A stretch of 64,000 bases of DNA from Arhodomonas sp051195215 (lineage in GTDB: Bacteria > Pseudomonadota > Gammaproteobacteria > Nitrococcales > Nitrococcaceae), in assembly GCF_051195215.1 (NCBI RefSeq), contig NZ_JBNAZM010000006.1:62001-126000 (forward strand), given 5' to 3'. Every line of letters begins with the position of its first letter. The stretch's first letter is position 1. A model generated the notes under the pieces. It had not been told where the DNA came from. It saw nothing but the letters and a program-made list of their open reading frames with translations, and did no database searches. The position numbers were made by a program, and so were the translations under genes. Positions 8,591 through 17,158 of this stretch are shown here, piece after piece.

Positions 8591-10345
8591 ATGGAAGAGG
8601 GTGACGCATTGGCACGAAGTGAACGGCTGGCGATAGTCGTGCTTGCGGTTGCGGGCAGTGTGCTGCTGCTCGTTCTGCAGCGCGGCGTGGATGCCGAGGC
8701 GGCATGGATCGCGCATCCCGGTGTCCGCATTGCCGCTTTCGCCATTGCCGCCGGCGCGCCGCTCGCCGCCGCCCTGAGCGTCGGGTTGGCCGTCGCGCGG
8801 GTGGCCGCGATCGCGGTCGGCTATGCGCTGGCGTATGGCGGCACCGGCTATGCGTTCGGAACCAGCGCGCTCACGGGCGGCGGTGGCGATTTCACGGCGA
8901 TATGCGAGTACGCGCTGCTCGCGTGGCTGGGCGGATTCGTGGCGCTGCCGCTGGCTCAGGGGGTCGACCGAGGCTGGCACTACCCGCGGCTTTACCGGCT
9001 TGCCTGGCGCAACGCGTTGCTGCTGGTGCTCACATTCGTGTTCACCGGCCTCTTCTGGATCGTGCTGGCGCTCTGGGCGGGGCTGTTCGCATTGATCGGC
9101 TTCGACTTTTTCGCGGAGCTATTCGAAGAGGATGTCTTCCACTATCCCGTGACCGGGCTCGTCGTCGGTCTGGGGTTGAACTTGCTCAACGGCCTGGACC
9201 GGGTGGTCACCGCGGCACGCTGGACCGTACGCACGCTGCTGTGGGCGCTGTTGCCGTTGCTCGCCGCACTGGGACTGCTGTTCGCGGCGGGGCTGGTGCT
9301 TGCCGGAGTCACCCCGCTGTGGGAGACCGCATCGGCGGCATCACTGCTGGCCTGGCTGGTTCTGCTCCATGTGGTCTTCACCGCGACCACGTTCGGGGAC
9401 GGTGAGGGCGCGCGGCCATATCCCCGCGTGCTCGACTGGCCACTGCGCGCCGCCCTGGCGATACTGCCGGTTTTCGCCGGCCTTGCCGTTTACGCCCTCT
9501 GGTTGCGGGTGGCACAGCACGGCTGGACCCACGAGCGCGTCTACGCCGCGGTGGTGTTGACGGTGCTCGCGCTCTACGCCGTCGGCTACGCCGTGGCAGC
9601 GGTCCTTCCTTCGCGGGGACGCTGGTTGGGCTACTCGATCCCGGTCAACATCGCCATGGCATGGGTGACGGTTGCCGCGGTGGCCGCGCTCGCCACCCCG
9701 GTGCTCGACGCCCGGGCCCTCGCCGTTGCCGACCAGCTTGCCCGTCTGCACAGCGGTGACGTATCCGCGCAGGATTTCGACTACCGTTACCTGGCGCGAC
9801 ACGGTGGCCGCCACGGGCGCGAGGCGCTGGCAACGCTCGAGCGTCTGGAGGACCATCCCCGGGCTGCCTCCATCCGGGAACGCGCGCAGGCGGCGCTCGC
9901 CTGCGACCCCACCTGTCCGGAGGCCGTGAAGCCGAGGCTCGCCGAGCGTGTGCCGGTGCGACCGGAATCGGCCGCGCCGCTGCCGGAAGCGGTATGGCAG
10001 GCGTTCGAGGCGCGTTCGGACGAGCGTGCGGTCGCGCAGTGCCGTTCGGCGCAGGGTCGCGAATGCCGGCTGCTCGTGGCGGACTTCGACGGCGACGGCG
10101 GGAACGACTATGCGCTGCTTCCGTCCCGGACGTGGCTGACGGCGCCGGTGCTGGCGCGGTCCGGCGATGGTTGGCGTCTCATCGGTCGGCTACGTTGGCC
10201 ACGCTGTACGGGATGCGATGTCGACGACATGCGCTCACGTCTCGACCGCGGCGAGTGGTCGATGGTGAAGCCGGATCTCGCGGTGCCCCGCATCGGGGGG
10301 AAAACGCTTGCTGTGGAGCCGGTGCAGGGCGACGCGGCGGACTGA
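8591..10345 (+). CDS. DUF4153-type polytopic membrane protein with hydrophilic C-terminal domain
   Basis: 584 residues from ATG 8591, chosen because GGAGGA lies just upstream (8582-8587); ATG 8564 would add nine residues. About twelve transmembrane helices span residues 10-400, including GLFALIGFDFFAELFEEDVF. They are followed by a soluble periplasmic-like region (about 400-584) with paired cysteines (CDPTCPEA, CxxC-like RCTGCDVDD) and an acidic motif DFDGDGGNDYALL that resembles an FG-GAP/calcium-binding loop. The membrane part matches DUF4153, a family of unknown function. It is probably translated with the DUF2339 gene just upstream. No catalytic motif was seen. Confidence 0.8.
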   Translation: MEEGDALARSERLAIVVLAVAGSVLLLVLQRGVDAEAAWIAHPGVRIAAFAIAAGAPLAAALSVGLAVARVAAIAVGYALAYGGTGYAFGTSALTGGGGDFTAICEYALLAWLGGFVALPLAQGVDRGWHYPRLYRLAWRNALLLVLTFVFTGLFWIVLALWAGLFALIGFDFFAELFEEDVFHYPVTGLVVGLGLNLLNGLDRVVTAARWTVRTLLWALLPLLAALGLLFAAGLVLAGVTPLWETASAASLLAWLVLLHVVFTATTFGDGEGARPYPRVLDWPLRAALAILPVFAGLAVYALWLRVAQHGWTHERVYAAVVLTVLALYAVGYAVAAVLPSRGRWLGYSIPVNIAMAWVTVAAVAALATPVLDARALAVADQLARLHSGDVSAQDFDYRYLARHGGRHGREALATLERLEDHPRAASIRERAQAALACDPTCPEAVKPRLAERVPVRPESAAPLPEAVWQAFEARSDERAVAQCRSAQGRECRLLVADFDGDGGNDYALLPSRTWLTAPVLARSGDGWRLIGRLRWPRCTGCDVDDMRSRLDRGEWSMVKPDLAVPRIGGKTLAVEPVQGDAAD

Positions 10346-10389
10346 GGCGCCGGTCCTGCGTGGCGCGCTCGGCGATGCTCGGGTATGCG

Positions 10390-10427
10390 CCACCGCCGTG
10401 GTGGGGCAGTGCTCACCGCGGCGGTGG
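10390..10427. terminator. Bidirectional stem-loop between convergent genes
   Basis: A 9-bp perfect stem (10390-10398 with 10419-10427) sits between the DUF4153 gene (stop at 10345, plus strand) and the coiled-coil protein gene (stop at 10443, minus strand). Its position between convergent stops suits a shared terminator. There is no strong T tract on either side. Confidence 0.45.
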
Positions 10428-10442
10428 GTATGGGGGGCCGCT

Positions 10443-10901
10443 TCAGATCTCTTCGTCGGCGTCGCCGAACGTCTCCCGCAGGCGCCGATAGCTATCGATG
10501 AAGCCGTCTTTGACGTGTCCCCAGGCTGTTGCCGAGCCTTCCTTGAGGCGGTCGTAGGCATCGGCCAGCGCCGCTCGCTCGTCCTCGAGCGATTTCAGCA
10601 GTTCCCGGGAGCGTTCACGGGTGGCTTCGCTCATATCGTCCCAGTTCTCGTCGAGGCGCTTGCGCAGCCGCTCGATTCGCTCATCCAGCGACGCCATGAG
10701 CGATTTCGCCTCGCTGATGGCCTGGTCGCGTTTGTCGGCGGAATAGCGCTGGATCGCTTCGAGGGTGCTTTCATCGTTGTCCCGGGCGCTTGTCTCACCG
10801 CCTTGCGGCGATGTCGCATCACCCTGGCTCGCCAGCGCCGGCATGGCCAGCGCCGCGCTCACTATCGCGGCGATGAGTGCGCGGATGAGACGGCTTTGCA
10901 T
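10443..10901 (-). CDS. Exported coiled-coil protein, Sll1863-like
   Basis: 152 residues from ATG 10901, which has GGGAGG four bases upstream and begins a clean signal peptide (MQSRLIRALIAAIVSAALA, cleavage near ALAS). A longer frame to 10943 exists but has no ribosome-binding site. The mature part is almost entirely charged alpha-helix with heptad character (about residues 45-150). It ends in a pattern of W-x-H-x-KDGF-x-DSYRRL-x-ETF that resembles the repeat of Sll1863-type stress proteins. Function is unknown; such proteins are thought to be periplasmic or envelope-associated. It converges on the DUF4153 gene. Confidence 0.65.
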   Translation of the reverse strand: MQSRLIRALIAAIVSAALAMPALASQGDATSPQGGETSARDNDESTLEAIQRYSADKRDQAISEAKSLMASLDERIERLRKRLDENWDDMSEATRERSRELLKSLEDERAALADAYDRLKEGSATAWGHVKDGFIDSYRRLRETFGDADEEI

Positions 10902-11257
10902 AGGACCTCCCGTTTGCTTGCGGCGCGTCGGACGCCAAGGCATCCGTCCGCGCTCCCTGTCTACCGTGAGGGCGTGTGCTGCGTAATCAAGCCTCGAGGG
11001 CTGTCGTGCAGTGGTGACGCTGGTGCGAGGCGCCGGACGCTGGCGGTTTGAGTGCGGGTTCGCGCAGTGACGATGGTTGCACGGAGTAAGAGTGTTTCTC
11101 CGTGGCGACGTGGATGCCCGGGTGAGGGCGGGGAAAGGAGTTCGCCTTGTTGTGTTTTTCGTTTTTTTTCAGATGTTTATGTTTTTTGGCACGAACCGTG
11201 TATCTCTTGTGGCGCGGCTCGCAGGAGCCGATTGAAGCCAACATGAAGACCGTACCC
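10902..11257. other. Intergenic region with an AT-rich tract
   Basis: About 360 bp without a convincing gene. The first half is ordinary high-GC sequence. From about 11145 to 11205 the base composition drops sharply, with runs of T (TTTTTTTTC and TGTTTTTTGG), unlike anything nearby. This tract immediately precedes the EF-hand gene and probably contains its promoter, although no clean -35/-10 pair is obvious. A 90-codon open frame on the minus strand here is compositionally unlike a gene. Confidence 0.5.
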
Positions 11258-11270
11258 AAGGAGGTCTGTG

Positions 11271-11549
11271 ATGAAGGCGAAGTGGACTGTTGCTCTGATC
11301 ACCGCGCTGATGACCGGGGCGGCTTTCGCCGCCGGCAGTGGCGAGGCCGGGATGGAGAAGCTCGACGCCAACGGAGACGGCCAGATCAGTCAGGAGGAGG
11401 CACAGGCTCATCCCGAGCTTGCCAAGCGCTTCGACTCCCTGGATCAGGACGGTAGCGGCACCCTCGAGCGTGCCGAGTTCGCCCGCTTCGAGACCGAGGC
11501 GACCACCGAGGGTGGCATGGAAGGCGACACGGAGTCGGGTACCTACTAA
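11271..11549 (+). CDS. Small exported EF-hand calcium-binding protein
   Basis: 92 residues. The ATG at 11271 has an ideal AAGGAGG at 11258-11264; a GTG one codon earlier is less well spaced. The signal peptide covers about residues 1-21 (cleavage after AFA). There are two EF-hand loops with correct ligand spacing: DANGDGQISQEE (about 33-44) and DQDGSGTLERAE (about 58-69). The C-terminal tail is rich in Glu, Thr and Gly. It is probably a periplasmic calcium sensor or buffer. A strong terminator follows at 11593, so it is monocistronic. The unusually strong ribosome-binding site and AT-rich leader suggest high expression. Confidence 0.85.
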   Translation: MKAKWTVALITALMTGAAFAAGSGEAGMEKLDANGDGQISQEEAQAHPELAKRFDSLDQDGSGTLERAEFARFETEATTEGGMEGDTESGTY

Positions 11550-11592
11550 GACCGGTACCGTTCCCTCTCCCCTTTTGACCCGTGCCTGAGTG

Positions 11593-11623
11593 GCGGGGCG
11601 CTTTGGCGCCCCGCTTTCTTGTT
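11593..11623 (+). terminator. Rho-independent terminator of the EF-hand gene
   Basis: A 9-bp perfect GC stem (11593-11601 with 11606-11614), a 4-nt loop and the T-rich tail TTTCTTGTT lie 44 bp after the EF-hand stop codon. Confidence 0.88.
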
Positions 11624-11675
11624 CGCCTGGGCCGGGCCCGCGCGGAGCATGGAAGGCACGGGCCGATCGGAAGGG

Positions 11676-11918
11676 TCAGAAGGGCTCCTCGATGCGGACC
11701 TGGCGGAAGCCGATGCGCCGGGCGAGCTCCGAGGCGTGGTCGAGCTGGTGGTAGACGCGCGGCTCACCGCGTGTGTCGGTGATCGGCTCGAGACCCGCAC
11801 CACGCCGGCGCACCATGATGACCCAGCCATTGCGCTCGTCATCGGAGGAGACCACCGCCTCGGTGAGCTCGCCGGCACGAAACGCGTCCTGAGCGGCATC
11901 GAATTCCATGTTGATCAC
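11676..11918 (-). CDS. Small hypothetical protein
   Basis: 80 residues from GTG 11918, which has GGAGAGG five bases upstream; ATG 11909 is the alternative and would remove three residues. The sequence is acidic and soluble. It has a strand-rich middle (NGWVIMVRRRGAGLEPI) and a C-terminal helix-strand (LDHASELARRIGFRQVRIEEP) in which a helix leads to a positively charged patch. This shape resembles small unclassified proteins often mislabelled as plasmid replication proteins, but I cannot assign a family. It is monocistronic and divergent from the small gene at 12072. Confidence 0.6.
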   Translation of the reverse strand: MINMEFDAAQDAFRAGELTEAVVSSDDERNGWVIMVRRRGAGLEPITDTRGEPRVYHQLDHASELARRIGFRQVRIEEPF

Positions 11919-12071
11919 CGTAACCTCTCCCTTCCCTGCTCGCATTATAGTGTGGTGTCAGCCGTTGACGGCTGCTTTATCGGAGCATGGAATGCCGTAC
12001 GCCTCACTCGTGACCGAAGTCGTAGTATGCTCGGAGGATGGAACGAACGCGCAAGGCACGGGGAGGCCGCC

Positions 12072-12230
12072 ATGACTGACCGGGAGGCAAAGCCGAGCGT
12101 ACGCTACGCCCGGGCGACCCGTTGGGGGGTGAGGGCCCTGGACGTGGTCAGGACGCTGCAATCGCCGGCGACGCGGGACGTTATCCGCACCGTGCGGCAG
12201 ATACGCGAGTCCCGCGACGCCGCGGCCTGA
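12072..12230 (+). CDS. Very small basic hypothetical protein
   Basis: 52 residues (MTDREAKPSVRYARAT to IRESRDAAA), below usual gene-calling cut-offs. Support is a good GGGAGG five bases before ATG 12072, a stop only 9 bp before the next gene, and codon use like the neighbours. The peptide is basic and probably helical (about residues 14-47). No family is recognised. It is the likely first gene of a three-gene unit with the membrane protein at 12240 and the exported protein at 12953. Confidence 0.5.
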   Translation: MTDREAKPSVRYARATRWGVRALDVVRTLQSPATRDVIRTVRQIRESRDAAA

Positions 12231-12239
12231 GGCCGTCTC

Positions 12240-12956
12240 ATGCCCTGGAACGTCCTTCTGCTGCCGCTACTCGGCGGCTATTTCTTCGCCGTCCAGCACC
12301 CCGTTATTGCCTATCGAACCGAGCGTCTCTCCCGCGAGCGTCTGCTGCTGGAGTCGGCCCTCTACGGGCTGGCGCTGGTGGTCATCGCCTATGCGGTGAC
12401 CCGGGTGGGTATTGCCGTGGCTCCGGCGCTGGCGGCCGCCTGGAAGTCGGCCGCGCCCTGGCCGTATTCCGGCACGACGGTGGGTGCGTTGTTGCTGGGT
12501 GTCGGCGGTGGTGCCGTGGTGCGGCGGGCGCTGTCGGCCGAGCGCATCGAAGCCGGGGTCGAGAAGTGGCTGAACCGCACGGGCAACGAGCTCGAACGCC
12601 TGCTCTATCGCTCCGCGACCCGCGCAGTGCCGATCATGGTCACCCTGCGTAACGGCAAGGTCTATGTCGGGGACGTGATCTGGGTGCCGACTCACGTTCG
12701 TGAGGCGGGCGCGTACTTCGTTCTCGTTCCGCTGATGAGTGGCTATCGTCGCAATCCCGAGCTTACGGTGGAGTTCACGACCTTCTATGACGAAGCAGTG
12801 GAGGCGCTGCTGGAGCAGGCGGCGGACGAGCGCGAGCGTGCCCATATGGAGGCGCGGGTCGCCGAGCTCGGTCATGTGATTCCCGCTGACGAGGTGGTGA
12901 CGGCCTCGGTATTCGATCCGTCGTTGTACGGTGGGTTCCACGGAGGCCGGCTATGA
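12240..12956 (+). CDS. Hypothetical membrane protein with a small C-terminal domain
   Basis: 238 residues. Three transmembrane helices occupy about residues 4-20, 38-62 and 76-98. A cytoplasmic domain follows, whose beginning (VTLRNGKVYVGDVIWVP, about 132-148) looks like a small beta-barrel of the SH3/Sm type, then mixed alpha/beta with a charged helix (EALLEQAADERERAHMEARV). The layout resembles DUF6338-type proteins of unknown function; this is a tentative comparison. The next gene starts inside its stop codon (4-bp overlap at 12953-12956), so the two are translationally coupled. Confidence 0.65.
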   Translation: MPWNVLLLPLLGGYFFAVQHPVIAYRTERLSRERLLLESALYGLALVVIAYAVTRVGIAVAPALAAAWKSAAPWPYSGTTVGALLLGVGGGAVVRRALSAERIEAGVEKWLNRTGNELERLLYRSATRAVPIMVTLRNGKVYVGDVIWVPTHVREAGAYFVLVPLMSGYRRNPELTVEFTTFYDEAVEALLEQAADERERAHMEARVAELGHVIPADEVVTASVFDPSLYGGFHGGRL

Positions 12957-13666
12957 GACCCTGGGCGCGTCTCCTGCTCTGGGGCGCGCTACTGATTGCT
13001 CTCGCCGGGGCACGCTGTGAGTTCTTCTTCTCTACCGGCGACGACCGGGACGCCCGCGCGACAGGTGTCTGGACCGGGGAGGTTTTTGCCGATGGCGCCC
13101 GGCGCGAGGTGATCTGGCTGGCCCAGGGCGGCGACCTTTTTGCTGCTGATGAGCGCGGTGCGCGCCTTTTCAGCGGTGATTACGGCGTCTTCGGCGATCA
13201 TGTGGACGGTGATCTGGTGACTTTCGACGCTGCCGGGGACAGGCAAGCGCGGCGCGGGTTCTCCGGCACACTCCGCTCGGAGCGCATCTGGCGCGCTGAT
13301 CTGGATGGACCCGGCGGCATCGATCTGCGTTATGCGCACGCGTCGTTCCGGTCAACGAGCCTGACGCGTATCGACGGGCAATGGCGCGAAGAACATCAGG
13401 ACCGGGGGACCCTCCTGATGACCGTGGACCCGGATGGACGGACTTTCGGCAGTGACATGCAGGGATGCACGTTTTCGGGCGAGCTTGTCGTGCCACAACG
13501 GCGCCGCAACGTCTATGTTGCCCGTTTCGATATTGCCGGATGTGCGCTGCGTGGCGATGACTACCGCGGGCTGGCCACGCGCTTGCTGCACGGTGGCAGT
13601 GACCGCCTCCTTGTGCTCATCTCCGACGGCGAGCGCATGTTGCGCTTTCGACTCCACCGGCCCTGA
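12953..13666 (+). CDS. Exported hypothetical protein
   Basis: 237 residues. The N-terminal hydrophobic segment (about 1-20) ends ALAGARCEFFF. A cysteine is present, but arginine precedes it, so this is not a canonical lipobox and cleavage type is uncertain. The rest is predicted beta-rich, with two further cysteines in MQGCTFSG and IAGCALRG that may pair; the repeated G/A-C-x-x-x-G pattern suggests an internal duplication or lipocalin-like fold. No family is recognised. It overlaps the preceding membrane-protein gene by 4 bp and is followed by repeat element 5. Confidence 0.6.
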   Translation: MRPWARLLLWGALLIALAGARCEFFFSTGDDRDARATGVWTGEVFADGARREVIWLAQGGDLFAADERGARLFSGDYGVFGDHVDGDLVTFDAAGDRQARRGFSGTLRSERIWRADLDGPGGIDLRYAHASFRSTSLTRIDGQWREEHQDRGTLLMTVDPDGRTFGSDMQGCTFSGELVVPQRRRNVYVARFDIAGCALRGDDYRGLATRLLHGGSDRLLVLISDGERMLRFRLHRP

Positions 13667-13730
13667 TCGTCATTTTCGGCTCGTCCCGCTTGCGACCTCG
13701 CCACGGTGGTGGCACTGTTTGTATTCAATA

Positions 13731-14000
13731 TACTAATCCGATCATAGGTAATGCCACATGTCAGCGAGGCTGTCGGGCGTTCTCGCAAGGCGCGAGGAGC
13801 GTGGTGTAGCAAGCGCTACATGAGCGACGAGCAACGCCGCGAGAGCGCCCGACAGCCTCGCCCGAAGGGAGCGCTTGTGCGATCCGGCTGCGGCGTTGCG
13901 CTCACTCGACGTGAGCCCTTGCCACGCCTTCGCTCGCGCGCTTGGCAGCCGAATCGCACAAGCGCTCTGACACGTGGCATTACCTATGATCGGATTAGTA
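13731..14000 (+). repeat. Structured 270-bp repeat, divergent copy 5
   Basis: The 34-bp terminal inverted repeats 13731-13764 and 13967-14000 match at 33 of 34 positions. They begin TACTAATC like the other copies but then differ (CGATCATAGGTAATGCCAC). Module 1 pairs 13764-13786 with 13839-13861. Module 2 pairs 13869-13891 with 13945-13967. Each stem is 23 bp with one G-T type exception. Stem sequences differ almost completely from copies 1-4, while the loops keep the shared core (GTGTAGC, GCTACATGAGCG, CGAGCAACGC, and GTTGCGCTC in module 2). The copy sits between the exported-protein gene and phaZ. Confidence 0.88.
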
Positions 14001-14126
14001 AAACAAGAATCCGGACACACGGACTGTCACCAGACCTGTCTTCAACAATCCAGGGACGCTAGAAAACACTGCGATTGCTGCGGCACCGCCATGGTGGTGC
14101 GCGGGCAACGTCGAAAGTGGGGGCTC

Positions 14127-15344
14127 ATGCTGTACCAGACCTATCAAGCCCACGCCGATCTCATGTGGCTGCCGCGCACCTTCGCCCGGCTGTCCGCACC
14201 CGCGCTGCATCTGGCCAATGCCGGGCCGTTGTCCGTCCCCGGGATGCGGGGGATCGCCGCGGCCAACGAGCTGTTCACGCTCGCCAAGCTCAGCCATCGC
14301 CGTCCGGCCTTCGGCATTGACACGGTCACCGTCGACGGCCGCCGCGTCGAGGTCGTCGAGGAGGTGGTATGCCGGTGCGCGTTCGGCAATCTGCTGCGCT
14401 TCCGCAAGCCCGATGTTGCGGGGCAGCCGCGGGTGCTGCTGGTCGCGCCCATGTCCGGGCACTTCGCGACGCTGCTGCGGGAAACGGTCCGCACGATGCT
14501 TCCCGAGCACGATGTCTACATCACCGACTGGCACAATGCCCGCGACGTATCGCTGGATAACGGCCGGTTCGGCTTCGACGAGTACGTGGATTATCTCATG
14601 GCCTTCCTCGGGGCGATGGGCGAGGGTGTCCATGTCGTCTCCATATGCCAGCCCTGCGTGCCCGCGCTCGCGGCCACCGCCTTGCTGGCCGAGGAGGGGG
14701 CCGCGACCACCCCGCGCAGCCTGACGCTGATGGCCGGCCCGGTGGATTGCCGCGCCAACCCCACGGGCGTCAACGAGCTTGCCACCACGCGGCCGATCGA
14801 CTGGTTCGAGCGCCACATGATCGCTCGCGTACCGTGGCGCTACCGGGGCGCGCGGCGCCGCGTTTATCCAGGGTTCCTGCAGATCGGCGCGTTCCTGAAC
14901 ATGAATCTGGACCGGCACGTGAACGCGTTCCGGGCGCTGTTCGATGACCTTGTCGCCGGAGAGGCGGAAGGGGCGGAGGCCAAGCGCGACTTCTACGAGG
15001 AGTACCTCGCGGTGGCCGATCTGCCGGCGGAGTTCTATCTCGAGACCGTGCAGCGGGTATTCCAGGACTATGCGCTGCCACGCGGGCAGTTGTATTGGCA
15101 TGGCCGGCGGGTCAAGCCGGAGGCGATCCGGGAAACGGCGCTGCTGACCGTGGAGGGTGAACGCGACGACATCTGCGCTCCCGGCCAGACCGAGGCGGCG
15201 CAGGCGCTGTGTCCGAACGTGCCGGCCGCCTTGCGTCGCCACCACGTGCAAAGCGGGGTGGGGCACTTCGGTATCTTCAACGGCCGCCGCTGGGCCGGAA
15301 TGGTCTATCCGCTGGTTCGGGAGATGGTTGCCCGCACGGACTGA
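14127..15344 (+). CDS. phaZ: Intracellular poly(3-hydroxybutyrate) depolymerase
   Basis: 405 residues from ATG 14127 (GGGGG ribosome-binding site; homologues begin MLYQ). It is a cytosolic alpha/beta-hydrolase-fold enzyme that degrades native PHB granules to hydroxybutyrate oligomers. The lipase-box-like motif SICQPCVPA (residues 172-180) carries the nucleophilic Cys174 typical of this family, and the C-terminal GVGHFGIF provides the catalytic histidine region. Length is normal. It indicates a PHB storage cycle, although no synthase is in the window. The open frame extends upstream into repeat element 5, but that part lacks homologous character. A strong hairpin follows at 15483. Confidence 0.9.
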   Translation: MLYQTYQAHADLMWLPRTFARLSAPALHLANAGPLSVPGMRGIAAANELFTLAKLSHRRPAFGIDTVTVDGRRVEVVEEVVCRCAFGNLLRFRKPDVAGQPRVLLVAPMSGHFATLLRETVRTMLPEHDVYITDWHNARDVSLDNGRFGFDEYVDYLMAFLGAMGEGVHVVSICQPCVPALAATALLAEEGAATTPRSLTLMAGPVDCRANPTGVNELATTRPIDWFERHMIARVPWRYRGARRRVYPGFLQIGAFLNMNLDRHVNAFRALFDDLVAGEAEGAEAKRDFYEEYLAVADLPAEFYLETVQRVFQDYALPRGQLYWHGRRVKPEAIRETALLTVEGERDDICAPGQTEAAQALCPNVPAALRRHHVQSGVGHFGIFNGRRWAGMVYPLVREMVARTD

Positions 15345-15629
15345 CGCCGGCGCTTGCAACCGTGGTCACCGATCCCCACATTGAGCAGTGCGCGGGTCGG
15401 GCGGCCGCACGGCGACCCCCCGGCCCGCGCGTCGAAGCCGGTAGTCGTTCCCGACGACGGTCCCGGCGCGACCGTCGACCCCGAAGAGCCCGGTTCCCCC
15501 TTGACCGGGCTCTTCGTCTGTTGGAGCGATCATCATCATCGTCGCTCGTCATCGTCGCTCGCCCTCGCGAGCGCGTCCACGGGAGACTGCCGCTGCTCGT
15601 CACTCTTCCCGGTACAAGGAGCTCATCGC
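15345..15629. other. Intergenic region between phaZ and the quinone oxidoreductase gene
   Basis: About 285 bp. It contains the terminator hairpin at 15483-15515 and, after it, a short trinucleotide-like tract (ATC/GTC repeats, about 15530-15565). No gene is supported. Confidence 0.5.
15483..15515 (+). terminator. Strong hairpin terminator after phaZ
   Basis: A 12-bp perfect stem (15483-15494 with 15504-15515) carries a 9-nt loop. The trailing sequence TCTTCGTCTGTT is modestly T-rich. It lies between phaZ and the downstream oxidoreductase gene. Confidence 0.7.
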
Positions 15630-16598
15630 ATGCGTGCCATCGCCGTCGTCGAGGATCAGTTGCTGTGGCGTGATCGGCCCGATCCACCGGATCCCGGTCC
15701 GACTGAGGTCCGAATTGCGGTCGCATGGGCGGGCATGAACCGCGCTGATCTGGTGCAGCGAACGGGCAATTACCCGCCGCCGTCGGGTGCCTCGGATATT
15801 CTGGGCCTGGAGGTGAGCGGCCATGTCGCCGCTACGGGCGCTCAGGTGACGGAGCTGTCCGTGGGCGATCCGGTGTGCGCGCTGCTCGCCGGTGGCGGCT
15901 ACGCGGAGCAGGTGGTCGTACCGGCAGCGCAGGTACTGCCGGTGCCGTCGGGATTCGCCCTCCGCGAGGCCGCGGCGCTTCCCGAGGTCTTCGCCACCGC
16001 CTGGCTCAACCTGTTCATGGTCGGTGCCTTGCAGCCGGGCGAGCGGGTGCTGTTGCACGCGGGCGCCAGCGGTGTGGGCACGACGGCCATCCAGCTGTGT
16101 CGCGTGTTCGGACACCCGTGCTTCGTCACCGTCGGCAGCGCGGACAAGATCGAGGCCTGCCGGGCGCTGGGTGCCGACGACGGCTGGAACCGCCATGACG
16201 GCAGTTTCGTGGACGCGGTGAATGCCTGGGGCGGTGCCGACCTGATTCTCGACCCGGTGGGCGGAGACTATGTGCCGCAGGACCTTGCCGTTCTCAACAC
16301 CGACGGCCGACTCGTGCTCATCGGTCTGATGGGCGGGCGTAGCACTGAGCTCGATCTGGGGCGCTTGCTCATGAAGTGCCAGCGGGTCATCGGCTCGACC
16401 CTTCGCAGCCAGCCGCCGGCGGCGAAGGGACGTATTCTCGCGGCGCTGCGGCAGCACGTCTGGCCACGCCTTGCCAGCGGCGATATCGTTCCGCAGATCG
16501 ACGCCGAGTGGCCCATCGAGGAGGCTGGAGCGGCCATGGCGCATCTCGCGGGTAATGCCTCCGTGGGCAAGGTGCTGCTCAGGGTCGCCGGTGGCTGA
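15630..16598 (+). CDS. NAD(P)H quinone oxidoreductase, PIG3 family
   Basis: 322 residues from ATG 15630 with AAGGAG nine bases upstream. It is a zinc-independent medium-chain dehydrogenase/reductase. The GroES-like N-terminal domain contains the motif NRADLVQRTGNYPPP (about 36-50). The Rossmann domain contains the nucleotide-binding AGASGVGTTAIQL (about 148-160). The sequence lacks zinc-binding cysteines. This pattern matches the TP53I3/PIG3 quinone oxidoreductase subfamily, cytosolic enzymes that reduce quinones with NADPH. It has its own start region after the phaZ terminator and no obvious pathway partner. Confidence 0.87.
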   Translation: MRAIAVVEDQLLWRDRPDPPDPGPTEVRIAVAWAGMNRADLVQRTGNYPPPSGASDILGLEVSGHVAATGAQVTELSVGDPVCALLAGGGYAEQVVVPAAQVLPVPSGFALREAAALPEVFATAWLNLFMVGALQPGERVLLHAGASGVGTTAIQLCRVFGHPCFVTVGSADKIEACRALGADDGWNRHDGSFVDAVNAWGGADLILDPVGGDYVPQDLAVLNTDGRLVLIGLMGGRSTELDLGRLLMKCQRVIGSTLRSQPPAAKGRILAALRQHVWPRLASGDIVPQIDAEWPIEEAGAAMAHLAGNASVGKVLLRVAGG

Positions 16599-16678
16599 GC
16601 GGTATCATGATCGGCTTGTCGAGCGCTGACGGCCTTCGACGTCGTGGGGGTTCTAGTGCGTTCGGCAACGGTGGGTCC

Positions 16679-17125
16679 ATGCATTCGGGAAGGGCGGCAG
16701 TGCAACCGGTCATTCAGGAAGAGGTGACGGGCTGCGGCATCGCGAGCGTCGCGGCGCTCGCTGGCGTCAGCTATAGGGTGGCAAAGCAGGCCGGCGATAG
16801 CCTCGGTATTCGTGCGGACGACCCGCGTCTGTGGTCCGAGACCCATCACGTGCGGCGCCTGCTCGAAGACTTCGGGCTGCGCGCCACGCCCGGCGAGGCG
16901 CCTTTCAGTGACTGGGCGAGTCTGCCGTCGCCGGCGTTGCTCGCGATCAAGTGGCGACGAGTGAACCATATACCGTTCTGGCACTGGGTCGTGTTCGTCC
17001 GTGGTAAGCATGGGGCTGTCGTGCTCGATCCCAAGGCGACGCTGAAACGCAACGTGCGCACGGATTTCGGGCGTATGAAGCCACGCTGGTTCATCGCGGT
17101 CGCGGCCGTTGCGCCGGTGGCGTGA
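16679..17125 (+). CDS. C39-like cysteine peptidase-domain protein
   Basis: 148 residues from ATG 16679. The domain begins QEEVTGCGIASVAALAG (about 13-29), where Gln and Cys form the oxyanion/nucleophile pair of papain-like C39 peptidases. A later HWVVFV and VVLDP supply the histidine and aspartate of the triad. Length is that of a stand-alone C39-like domain. There is no signal peptide and no transporter attached, so it is cytosolic; whether it is an active peptidase is inference. It lies 80 bp after the oxidoreductase gene and 33 bp before the GFA-family gene, possibly in one operon. Confidence 0.75.
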   Translation: MHSGRAAVQPVIQEEVTGCGIASVAALAGVSYRVAKQAGDSLGIRADDPRLWSETHHVRRLLEDFGLRATPGEAPFSDWASLPSPALLAIKWRRVNHIPFWHWVVFVRGKHGAVVLDPKATLKRNVRTDFGRMKPRWFIAVAAVAPVA

Positions 17126-17158
17126 AAGTGCCCGCGCCAGTTCGTTGAGGAGTCGGAC

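Noticed and set aside
5787..8705. Long minus-strand open frame of 972 codons opposite the DUF2339 gene
   Set aside because: The translation is Arg/Pro/His-rich low-complexity sequence, typical of antisense frames in GC-rich DNA; the plus-strand protein has clear family features.
10987..11259. 90-codon minus-strand frame in the AT-rich intergenic region
   Set aside because: It lacks a ribosome-binding site and family features, and it overlaps the probable promoter and leader of the EF-hand gene.
15530..15575. ATC/GTC trinucleotide-like tract after phaZ, considered as a small repeat array
   Set aside because: Short and imperfect, with no unit conserved beyond three bases; not a CRISPR or tandem repeat of note.
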